Positions 48,581-59,700 of a stretch of 64,000 bases of DNA are shown here, piece after piece. Where the stretch lies: the NCBI GenBank assembly GCA_947172415.1, contig OX359199.1, forward strand, positions 5,267,384 to 5,331,383. Reading direction: 5' to 3'. Position 1 is the first letter of the stretch. Each line of letters begins with the position of its first letter. A model generated the notes under the pieces. The model saw nothing but the letters and a program-made list of their open reading frames with translations. It was not told where the DNA came from and did not search any database. The DNA comes from Chondrosia reniformis. Taxonomy: Eukaryota; Porifera; Demospongiae; Chondrillida; Chondrillidae. The position numbers and the translations under genes were made by a program.

Positions 48581-51500
48581 CGTACATTAAATTTCTATAC
48601 AAGAATCTAATGTACATTTAGTGCAATAACTCTGTCAATTGGAAAGATGTGAAGCTGAAACTTGTTGTCAACATTCACAGACATCCTTAAAGCATATCCA
48701 AAGAGTTTTACAAATTTTGATGTTCACTCATATTTGCCCTATCTCCCACCATACATTAAATTTTATAGCAGAATCTAATGTACATTTAGTGCTGTAACTC
48801 TGTCAATTGGAAAGATGTGAAGCTGAAACTTGCTGTCAGCATTCACAGATATCCATAAAACATATCCAAAGAGTTTTACAAATTTTGATGTTCACTCATA
48901 TTTGCCCTATCTCTCACCATACATTAAATTTGTATACAAGAATCTAATGTACATAACTCTGTCAATTGGAAAGATGTGGAGCTGAAACTTGTTGTCAGCA
49001 TTCACAGATATCCTTAAAGCATATCCAAAGAGTTTTACAAATTTTGATGTTCACTCATATTTGCCCTATCTCTCACCATACAATAAATTTGTATAGCAGA
49101 ATCTAATGTACATTTAGTGCTGTAACTCTGTCAATTGGAAAGATGTGGAGCTGAAACTTGTTGTCAGCATTCACAGACATCCTTAAAGCATATCCAAAGA
49201 GTTTTACAAATTTTGATGTTCACTCATATTTGCCCTATCTCTCACCATACATTAAATTTGTATAGCAGAATCTAATGTACATTTAGTGCTGTAACTCTGT
49301 CAATTAGAAAGATGTGAAGCTGAAACTTGGTGTTAGCATTCACAGACATCCTTAAAGCATATCCAAAGAGTTTTACAAATTTTGATGTTCACTCATATTT
49401 GCCCTATCTCTCACCATACATTAAATTTGTATACAAGAATCTAATGTACATAACTCTGTCAATTGGAAAGATGTGGAGCTGAAACTTGTTGTCAGCATTC
49501 ACAGATATCCTTAAAGCATATCCAAAGAGTTTTACAAATTTTGATGTTCACTCATATTTGCCCTATCTCTCACCATACAATAAATTTGTATAGCAGAATC
49601 TAATGTACATTTAGTGCTGTAACTCTGTCAATTGGAAAGATGTGGAGCTGAAACTTGTTGTCAGCATTCACAGACATCCTTAAAGCATATCCAAAGAGTT
49701 TTACAAATTTTGATGTTCACTCATATTTGCCCTATCTCTCACCATACATTAAATTTGTATAGCAGAATCTAATGTACATTTAGTGCTGTAACTCTGTCAA
49801 TTAGAAAGATGTGAAGCTGAAACTTGGTGTTAGCATTCACAGACATACATAAAGCATATCCAAAGAGTTTTACAAATTTTGATGTTCACTCACATTTGCC
49901 CTATCTCTCACCATACATTAAATTTGTATACAAGAATCTAATGTACATTTAGTGCTGTAACTCTGTCAATTGGAAAGATGTGAAGCTGAAACTTGCTGTC
50001 AGCATTCACAGATATCCTTAAAGCATATCCAAAGAGGTTTAAAAATTTTGATTTTCACTCATATTTGCCCTATCTCTCACCATACGCACATTAAATTTGT
50101 ATACAAGAATCTATTGTACATTTAGTGCTGTAACTCTGTCAATTGGAAAGATGTGAAGCTGAAACTTGTTGTCAGCATTCACAGACATCCTTAAAGCATA
50201 TCCAAAGAGTTTTACAAATTTTGATGTTCACTCATATTTGCCCTATCTCTCATCATACATTAAATTTGTATAGCAGAATCTAATGTACATTTAGTGCTGT
50301 AACTCTGTCAATTAGAAAGATGTGAAGCTGAAACTTGGTGTTGGCATTCACAGACATACATAAAGCATATCCAAAGAGTTTTACAAATTTTGATGTTCAC
50401 TCACATTTGCCCTATCTCTCACCATACATAAAATTTGTATGCATTCTAGAATCTAATGTACATTTAGTGCTGTAACTCTGTCAATTGGAAAGATGTGAAG
50501 CTGAAACTTGCTGTCAGCATTCACAGACATCCATAAAATATATCCAAAGAGTTTTACAAATTTTGATGTTCTCTCATATTTGCCCTATCTCTCATCATAC
50601 ATTAAATTTGTATAGCAGAATCTATTGTACATTTAGTGCTGTAACTCTGTCAATTAGAAAGATGTGAAGCTGAAACTTGGTGTTGGCATTCACAGACATA
50701 CATAAAGCATATCCAAAGAGTTTTACAAATTTTGATGTTCACTCACATTTGCCCTATCTCTCACCATACATTAAATTTGTATGCATTCTAGAATCTAATG
50801 TACATTTAGTGCTGTAACTCTGTCAATTGGAAAGATGTGAAGCTGAAACTTGCTGTCAGCATTCACAGACATCCATAAAACATATCCAAAGAGTTTTACA
50901 AATTTTGATGTTCACTCATATTTGCCCTATCTCTCACCATACATTAAATTTGTATACAAGAATCTAATGTACATAACTCTGTCCATTGGAAAGATGTGGA
51001 GCTGAAACTTGTTGTCAGCATTCACAGATATCCTTAAAGCATATCCAAAGAGTTTTACAAATTTTGATGTTCACTCATATTTGCCCTATATCTCACCATA
51101 CAATAAATTTGTATAGCAGAATCTAATGCACATTTAGTGCTGTAACTCTGTCAATGGGAAAGATGTGGAGCTGAAACTTGTTGTCAGCATTCACAGACAT
51201 CCTTAAAGCATATCCAAAGAGTTTTACAAATTTTGATGTTCACTCATATTTGCCCTATCTCTCACCATACATTAAATTTGTATAGCAGAATCTAATGTAC
51301 ATTTAGTGCTGTAACTCTGTCAATTAGAAAGATGTGAAGCTGAAACTTGGTGTTGGCATTCACAGACATACATAAAGCATATCCAAAGAGTTTTACAAAT
51401 TTTGATGTTCACTCACATTTGCCCTATCTCTCACCATACATTAAATTTGTATGCATTCTAGAATCTAATGTACATTTAGTGCTGTAACTCTGTCAATTGG

Positions 51501-54163
51501 AAAGATGTGAAGCTGAAACTTGCTGTCAGCATTCACAGACATCCATAAAATATATCCAAAGAGTTTTACAAATTTTGATGTTCTCTCATATTTGCCCTAT
51601 CTCTCATCATACATTAAATTTGTATAGCAGAATCTATTGTACATTTAGTGCTGTAACTCTGTCAATTAGAAAGATGTGAAGCTGAAACTTGGTGTTGGCA
51701 TTCACAGACATACATAAAGCATATCCAAAGAGTTTTACAAATTTTGATGTTCACTCACATTTGCCCTATCTCTCACCATACATTAAATTTGTATGCATTC
51801 TAGAATCTAATGTACATTTAGTGCTGTAACTCTGTCAATTGGAAAGATGTGAAGCTGAAACTTGCTGTCAGCATTCACAGACATCCATAAAACATATCCA
51901 AAGAGTTTTACAAATTTTGATGTTCACTCATATTTGCCCTATCTCTCACCATACATTAAATTTGTATACAAGAATCTAATGTACATAACTCTGTCCATTG
52001 GAAAGATGTGGAGCTGAAACTTGTTGTCAGCATTCACAGATATCCTTAAAGCATATCCAAAGAGTTTTACAAATTTTGATGTTCACTCATATTTGCCCTA
52101 TATCTCACCATACAATAAATTTGTATAGCAGAATCTAATGCACATTTAGTGCTGTAACTCTGTCAATGGGAAAGATGTGGAGCTGAAACTTGTTGTCAGC
52201 ATTCACAGACATCCTTAAAGCATATCCAAAGAGTTTTACAAATTTTGATGTTCACTCATATTTGCCCTATCTCTCACCATACATTAAATTTGTATAGCAG
52301 AATCTAATGTACATTTAGTGCTGTAACTCTGTCAATTAGAAAGATGTGAAGCTGAAACTTGGTGTTGGCATTCACAGACATACATAAAGCATATCCAAAG
52401 AGTTTTACAAATTTTGATGTTCACTCACATTTGCCCTATCTCTCACCATACATTAAATTTGTATGCATTCTAGAATCTAATGTACATTTAGTGCTGTAAC
52501 TCTGTCAATTGGAAAGATGTGAAGCTGAAACTTGCTGTCAGCATTCACAGACATCCATAAAATATATCCAAAGAGTTTTACAAATTTTGATGTTCTCTCA
52601 TATTTGCCCTATCTCTCATCATACATTAAATTTGTATAGCAGAATCTAATGTACATTTAGTGCTGTAACTCTGTCAATTAGAAAGATGTGAAGCTGAAAC
52701 TTGGTGTTGGCATTCACAGACATACATAAAGCATATCCAAAGAGTTTTACAAATTTTGATGTTCACTCACATTTGCCCTATCTCTCACCATACATTAAAT
52801 TTGTATGCATTCTAGAATCTAATGTACATTTAGTGCTGTAACTCTGTCAATTGGAAAGATGTGAAGCTGAAACTTGCTGTCAGCATTCACAGATATCCAT
52901 AAAACATATCCAAAGAGTTTTACAAATTTTGATGTTCACTCATATTTGCCCTATCTCTCACCATACATTAAATTTGTATAGCAGAATCTAATGTACATTT
53001 AGTGCTGTAACTCTGTCAATTAGAAAGATGTGAAGCTGAAACTTGGTGTTGGCATTCACAGACATACATAAAGCATATCCAAAGAGTTTTACAAATTTTG
53101 ATGTTCACTCACATTTGCCCTATCTCTCACCATACATTAAATTTGTATGCATTCTAGAATCTAATGTACATTTAGTGCTGTAACTCTGTCAATTGGAAAG
53201 ATGTGAAGCTGAAACTTGCTGTCAGCATTCACAGACATCCATAAAATATATCCAAAGAGTTTTACAAATTTTGATGTTCTCTCATATTTGCCCTATCTCT
53301 CATCATACATTAAATTTGTATAGCAGAATCTATTGTACATTTAGTGCTGTAACTCTGTCAATTAGAAAGATGTGAAGCTGAAACTTGGTGTTGGCATTCA
53401 CAGACATACATAAAGCATATCCAAAGAGTTTTACAAATTTTGATGTTCACTCACATTTGCCCTATCTCTCACCATACATTAAATTTGTATGCATTCTAGA
53501 ATCTAATGTACATTTAGTGCTGTAACTCTGTCAATTGGAAAGATGTGAAGCTGAAACTTGCTGTCAGCATTCACAGACATCCATAAAATATATCCAAAGA
53601 GTTTTACAAATTTTGATGTTCTCTCATATTTGCCCTATCTCTCACCATACATTAAATTTGTATAGCAGAATCTATTGTACATTTAGTGCTGTAACTCTGT
53701 CAATTGGAAAGATGTGAAGCTGAAACTTCCTGTCAGCATTCACAGATATCCTTAAAGCATATCCAAAGAGTTTTGCAAATTTTGATGTTCACTCATATTT
53801 GCCCTATCTCTCACCATACGTACATTAAATTTGTATAGCAGAATCTATTGTACATTTAGTGCTGTAACTCTGTCAATTGGAAAGATGTGAAGCTGAAACT
53901 GTCTGTCAGCATTCACAGACATACATAAAGCATATCCAAAGAGTTTTGCAAATTTTGATGTTCACACATATATGCCCTATCTCTCACCATACATTAAATT
54001 TGTATACAAGAATCTAATGTACATTTAGTGCTGTAACTCTGTCAATTGGAAAGATGTGAAGCTGAAACTTGTTGTCAGCATTCACAGACATCCTTAAAGC
54101 ATATCCAAAGAGTTTTACAAATTTTGATGTTCACTCATATTTGCCCTATCTCTCACCATACGT

Positions 54164-54985
54164 ATGGTGAGAGATAGGGCAAATTTTAAGTTTCATCAAA
54201 ATTTGAAAAACCCATTGGACATGTTTTATAGATATCTGTGAATGCTGACACAAAGTATTAGCTTTATATCTCACCATTTGATGGAGTGACAGCCCTCAAT
54301 GACTATTAAATTCTTGTATACAAAGTTAATGTATGGTGAGAGATAGGGCAAATTTTAAGTTTCATCAAAATTTCAAAAACCCATTGGACATGTTTTATAG
54401 ATATCTGTGAATGCTGACACAAAGTATTAGCTTCATATCTCACCATTTAATGGAGTGACAGCCCTCAATGTACATTAAATTCTGGCATACAAAGTTAATG
54501 TATGGTGAGAGATAAGGCAAATTTTAAGTTTCATCAAAATTTCAAAAACCCATTGGACATGCTCTATAGATGTCTGTTAATGCTGACACAAAGATGTAGC
54601 TTCATATCTCACCATTTGAAGGAGTGACAGCCCTCAATGACTATTAAATTCTTGTATACAAAGTTAATGTTTGGTGAGAGATAGGGCAAATTTTAAGTTT
54701 CATCAAAATTTCAAAAACCCATTGGACATGTTTTATAGATATCTGTGAATGCTGACACAAAGTATTAGCTTCATATCTCTCCATTTGATGGAGTGACAGC
54801 CCTCAATGTACATTAAATTCTGGAATACAAAGGTAATGTATGGTGAGAGATAGGGCAAATTTTAAGTTTCATCAAAGTTTCAAAAACCCATTGGACATGC
54901 TCTATAGATGTCTGTGAATGCTGACACAAAGTATTAGCTTCATATCTCTCCATTTGATAGAGTTACAGAACTACAGTTAGACTGT
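54164..54985 (-). repeat. Satellite family B, right flank (inverted relative to core)
   Basis: About five monomers of 169-171 bp of the same family as the left flank (CCCATTGGACATG, GCTGACACAAAG, GTGACAGCCCTCAATG). The junction with the core is a perfect palindrome centred at 54163/54164. Confidence 0.92.
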
Positions 54986-54989
54986 TTTG

Positions 54990-55560
54990 TTAGAGAAAAT
55001 TGCGTAATACTATATATGGCCGACCGTAGAAGCTAAAGACAAAAATTCCATACTATATCTGAAAATCTAGAATACTTTCCAATTTTTTATACATAGGAAT
55101 ATGCACTGTGTAGTACTTGATTGTTATTGAAGTACTATCTATCCATATATTTTATATGGATCTCGTTAAAGTTAAATTTCGTCAATCGACAGCCAACGAA
55201 ACTCCAAAGAAAAAAAGTTGGACCATACCGAACGCTACCATCCACGACGCTCATAGGCCGGGATCGTTGGTAACGTTCGATCGAATCTGCCGAAGCAAAT
55301 TACTGCCGAATTGAGCATTGGGTGTCACTTGCGTGAGAAGAACCAGCTCTTCTCGATATGGCCGACTCATATGAATCCTTAAAGATATCAGATGCCAATC
55401 CCACATTACGTGGAACCCCCCGAAATCCGGATTATTGGTGAGCACGTCTCTATGGCACCAACCGATTAGGAGACAGCTTCAGAGTCTAAGCGCTACCAAC
55501 CTCTATGGGAACCGCAACCACCATAGAGATGTGTCCAGGTAGGCCTACTATATAAGGTTT
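54990..55560 (+). mobile_element. Diverged sixth copy of the 722-bp element, inverted
   Basis: Plus-strand counterpart of the core element. Shared blocks include GGACCATACCGAACGCTACC, GGTGTCACTTGCGTGAGAAG, CCGAAATCCGGATTATTGGT and GCTTCAGAGTCTAAGCGCTA. It has an extra stretch of about 26 bp near 55270-55300 and many substitutions in the AT-rich part, so it is older than, or separate from, the homogenised core copies. Confidence 0.8.
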
Positions 55561-56021
55561 TTCGCTTCCATTTATATGAAGTTTTGTCCAAAGAAAACGG
55601 TTGTGGTTGGGACCTTTTTTAATATATTTCTCGTTATTTCCAGATCAGTGAATTGTTTCAAGCAAGTTTAAAGACAAAGGCATTATTAGTGGTTCACCTG
55701 AAAACTGGGAAAAGCGAAAAAAATCCTGTAAGTGTCTTGATGGGCCGAGGAGAATGACTTTTCTGATCCCAATTATTTTCGAGAAATCGTCAATTTATTC
55801 CACTTTAATTCCAGACCAGTGAATCGTTCCAAGCAATTTTACACACATACGTAGTATTTCCAATACATCTCAAACCTGTGGCAAATGGATAAAAGCCTGT
55901 ATGTGTCTTGGTGGAGGGAGGAGAGCGACTTTTCATGATACAAAAAACTAGATATAGTGAGAGGTCCGATTTTATCGTCTGTACGATATAAATGTCTATG
56001 ATCGATATTTCAACTAGGCAG
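55561..56021. repeat. Two diverged direct repeats of about 130 bp
   Basis: Segments near 55637-55765 and 55809-55938 share CAGAYCAGTGAATYGTTYCA, a CCTGTAWGTGTCTTG block and a GGAGARYGACTTTT end. They are probably parts of an old transposable element. No gene was seen. Confidence 0.6.
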
Positions 56022-56165
56022 GTTTTATTAGATGTCTGTGAGTGCTGACACAAAGATTTAGCTTCATATCTCTCCATTTGATGGAGTGACAGCCCTCAAT
56101 GTACATCAAATTCTGGTATGCAAAGTTAATGTATGGTGAGAGATAAGGCAAATTTTAAGTTCCAG
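56022..56165 (-). repeat. Stray satellite B monomer
   Basis: One monomer (GCTGACACAAAGATTTAGCT, GTTAATGTATGGTGAGAGAT) separated from the array by about 1 kb of other repeats. Confidence 0.85.
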
Positions 56166-56463
56166 CAAAGGTGCCAGTGTTTAGAGCAAAAAGTGACTTA
56201 AGCACCCGCAGGCGGCATAGGACAGTTGGCAGACACCTGGACCCCTTAACTGTCAGTATGGGGCTTGCTGGTGCTTAGAGCAAAAAGTGACTTAAGCACC
56301 GGCAAGCTTATAAGATGGGCGTAGGACAATTGGCAGACACCTGGACCCCTTTAACTGTCCGTTTGGGGCTTGCCGGTGCTTAGAGCAAAAAGTGACTTAA
56401 GCACCGGCAAGCTTAAAAGATGGGCGTAGGGCAGTTGGCAGACACCTGGATCCCCTTAACTGT
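56166..56463. repeat. Three tandem units of about 105 bp with hairpin core
   Basis: Each unit contains GTGCTTAGAGCAAAAAGTGA followed by CTTAAGCAC and then GGCAGACACCTGGAYCCC and TTAACTGTC. In the third, TTGCCGGTGCTTA pairs perfectly with TAAGCACCGGCAA around a 15-nt loop. The second has one mismatch or wobble, and the first is more diverged. It ends about 290 bp upstream of the UTP6 start codon. Confidence 0.9.
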
Positions 56464-56753
56464 CAGTCTCTTTCCGTTCCCTTTTGCCATTCACTGAGCC
56501 AAAGAAATAACTAAGGTGTTCTATAACGTATTGTTTTATTATGGCTACTTTAACACAGCTATAAGCTGGTGCTTATCGATGTACCGTTATACTTGTATTA
56601 TATTTATATAAAAGTAATATAATTCTTGACGGTGCTGAACCACACTTGAATCTCACTTTGTTGAGCCCTTTTTTGTGTACCGGTACGGTAGCGGCACTTG
56701 AACGCAATACGTTCCGTTACCGTTACCGGTACTCTAGACACTGCATAATAAAA

Positions 56754-59700
56754 ATGGCCGAACTTGTTCAGAAGCGCTTGGAAGCAACTGTATTTGATCT
56801 TGAAGAATTAGAGCGCAATGGAATATTTTCTAAAGCAGAAATAAAGTAAAATCTCACTGATCCAGTGTTTTATTTGGTATTTTCATAAGCACATTAAATA
56901 TTCAGGAGTATTGTTAAGAAGAGACGAAAGTTTGAATACCGCTTAATTCGACGACCTGCACTTAAAGAGGACTTCCTTTCCGCTGTTCAGTATGAACTCA
57001 ATCTAGATATGTTGAGGAAACATCGCATGGAGGTTAGACGGATGCTTATGCGCATGCTTCAGTGTCGACTTAAGAGGTGTCTACTGTACCTTTAGAAATT
57101 AGGTATCAAGCAGATGAGTGAAGCAGCATCTGGCATCCGTTCACGAATCCATGGGATATTTCAGAGAGCTGTTAAGAAATTTAATTGTGATGTTGACTTG
57201 TGGCTGGAGTATATAGAATTCTGCAAAAGAGTGGTAAGTGTATAGGAGGCAAGGCTAATTATAGCTCAATTGTTTCCGTCTCATTAATCAACCTCTTCTA
57301 CTCTTCTCCTTGCAATCCTGTCAACTTCAGCACCACTATGTTGCCTTGGGAAAGGCTCTGGGACAGGTTCTCTCCCTCTCCCCAAAGGAGCCCAGCTTGT
57401 GGGTAACAGCAGCTCAGAATGAGATAGGAGTGAATAGAGACTTCTCCAATGCAAGGTATCCACATAATGTGATATTCAGCGGCGGACTTAGAGGGAAATG
57501 CAATATGAACACTCAAACTTCCATCTTATGCCATACTGATGAGTCCTAATAAGGACAAAACAGCTGTCTATGGCTCGGCCATCTTTTTGAGTGGCTAGGG
57601 GGAGACTCTGTTTCCCATCAAGTGAACTTCAGTTCCGCCCATTAGCTCCATTACCTGATAGTAGCTTCCTGTGTCACTGACAGATTTAGGGGGGGGGGGG
57701 GGGGGGTGCTCCACATTCTTTTTGAGGGATATCACCCCTAATTTTATCCTTCTGTTACACTCCTATATAGCTTAGTACCCCTTTACAGATATCTAGGTCT
57801 ACTCCTGATGTAACCTAACCTTTGTAACTCCTGCTTGTGGTTGTCTCCAGGATACTGCTTCAGAAGGGTCTTCGGGTAAATAGCACTGCTCAGCTTCTCT
57901 GGTTGGAGGCCTTTAGATTGGAACTGCTATATGTAGACCAGTTGAAGAGAAGAGAGGATGTGTTGCATATTGAAGTGGGTCATCTTTGTTTTGTATATAT
58001 CAGATATGTTGAGTATACATGTGGAATGATTTATAAGTAAATAATGACTTTCTCTTATTTTTTAATATTCCTTCCATTTTTAAGTTTCTCTCACATTTTG
58101 GTTCTAGTGAGTTATGTAACAGATACTGTATCTTAGAACTAGCTGAGGCTATGTAGAGTGTAGTTGTTGGTATACCACTTTGAAAACACTAGTTGTTTGT
58201 GGTGTATATTATAGAATGTGACTGTGGATGATGCTGTCTTATCGAACAAAGCTGCTGAGCTTGTTTTCAAGGAAGCTATCAAGGTTATTCCAGGTCAGTT
58301 TAGCAACCAGTGTAATGTTTTAATCTATAATCAGATTCATGGCCTGTTTGATTACCAATACTGAATAGAGAATGTTGCATTTAGAAGTGAGTGTTTAGAA
58401 GTGTTGAAAGACTTTGATGAAATGGAACACTTACAGAATCTCATATGCAAAAGGTAATTATTTATATTACACATCAGATTTTTCAGTTGATGACTTATGA
58501 ATGCTAAAGGTTCATATTAAATGTCCTCTGAAAAAGACTACTTACTTAATAATTACATTTAATAATGCCATGTAGATCTACAGTATGTCAGAGAGTACGG
58601 TAGTACTCTCTAAGTAGGGATGGCCGAAAAAAAACATGGCCGCCCTATTCAATGTATTATCAATTAACACCTCATAAATCAACAACGTTCAGATTTTCGG
58701 TTGCATTTGTGTGTTTGCAGTCGTTTTTGCATGCTTTTCTAAACGCCAAAACATGTTACGATGCTCTACAACCTTCGCAAAGTGGTTAAACCGAAATAGG
58801 CCAAATTCTGCAATTCCTCATTTTTTCTTCTTCTTCTTCTTCTTCTTCTTCTTCTTCTTCTTCTTCTTTTTTCAAATGACCTAGCGCTAACATGCGAACT
58901 TACGCAGGTACATACAAATACTAAATCGTCATGAATGTTTCCGAACTAGGGAATAGGCTACCCTAGATTTCAACGCGCTCCAACCGAAGCGTGTTACTTT
59001 TGAAAGTGCCAAATTTAGGGCCTCTTTGAACGCCATTTTTTAATTAAGTTTCAAATTCTCTGTATATAAAATAAGTAACCCGAATGAGTAATATTTGTGG
59101 TACTGCCGTTACCCGCGATCGAATTTCTTAGTCGCTTTGCAGGGCCTATATACAGTCGTATTTTTAACGATTATGGACCCTTTAATATCCTAAACTGAAT
59201 GTTAAAGAACGGTAGAAAACATCTTATCAAATTTGGGATCTTTTCGGACGCCATTTTTTAATTTAGAGCTCTCTATTATATCGTCTATTCTGCTACTTTA
59301 TTTCGAGTTTTCGCCAAGAAAACTTTCAAAACAAATATTAACAAGAAAAAAGGAGCAATACAAGTTAAATAAAAACATTCAAAAATGAAGTTAAAAGTAG
59401 GGATGGCACTATAACAGTGATTGGCACATCTAGAAAAAGTAACGAAACAAGAAAGTGATCATATGGTAAGGCTAACATTGCAGAAGTGGCATACTGAAAC
59501 TTAACTATACACATCACTTCTATGTTTGGGCGCATCGATCCCTACTTTTAGTATATATCCATGATGCGCCCAAACATAGAAGTGATGTGTATAGTTAAGT
59601 TTCAGTATGCCACTTCTGCAATGTTAGCCTTACCATATGATCACTTTCTTGTTTCGTTACTTTTTCTAGATGTGCCAATCACTGTTATAGTGCCATCCCT

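Larger units (their letters stand above)
30301..54163 (+). repeat. 169-bp satellite array (family A core)
   Basis: About 120 head-to-tail monomers of 169 bp (171 for some late variants). Each carries CTCACCATACATTAAATTTG, CTAATGTACATTTAGTGCTG, CTCTGTCAATTGGAAAGATG, GTCAGCATTCACAGACATCC and CAAAGAGTTTTACAAATTTT. Higher-order structure is visible: a roughly 2156-bp block is repeated around 45.9 and 48.0 kb, and a 1012-bp block (with TGCATTCTAGAATC variants) around 50.4-52.8 kb. Five 722-bp elements interrupt the array. Short frames of 60 aa in it are satellite translation, not genes. Confidence 0.97.

Noticed and set aside
30301-54163. CENP-B box in the satellite
   Set aside because: No match to the TTCG...CGGG pattern was seen in the monomer; centromere identity rests only on layout.
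28998-54985. CRISPR-like array
   Set aside because: Monomers are contiguous 169-bp satellite units without unique spacers, and the genome is eukaryotic.
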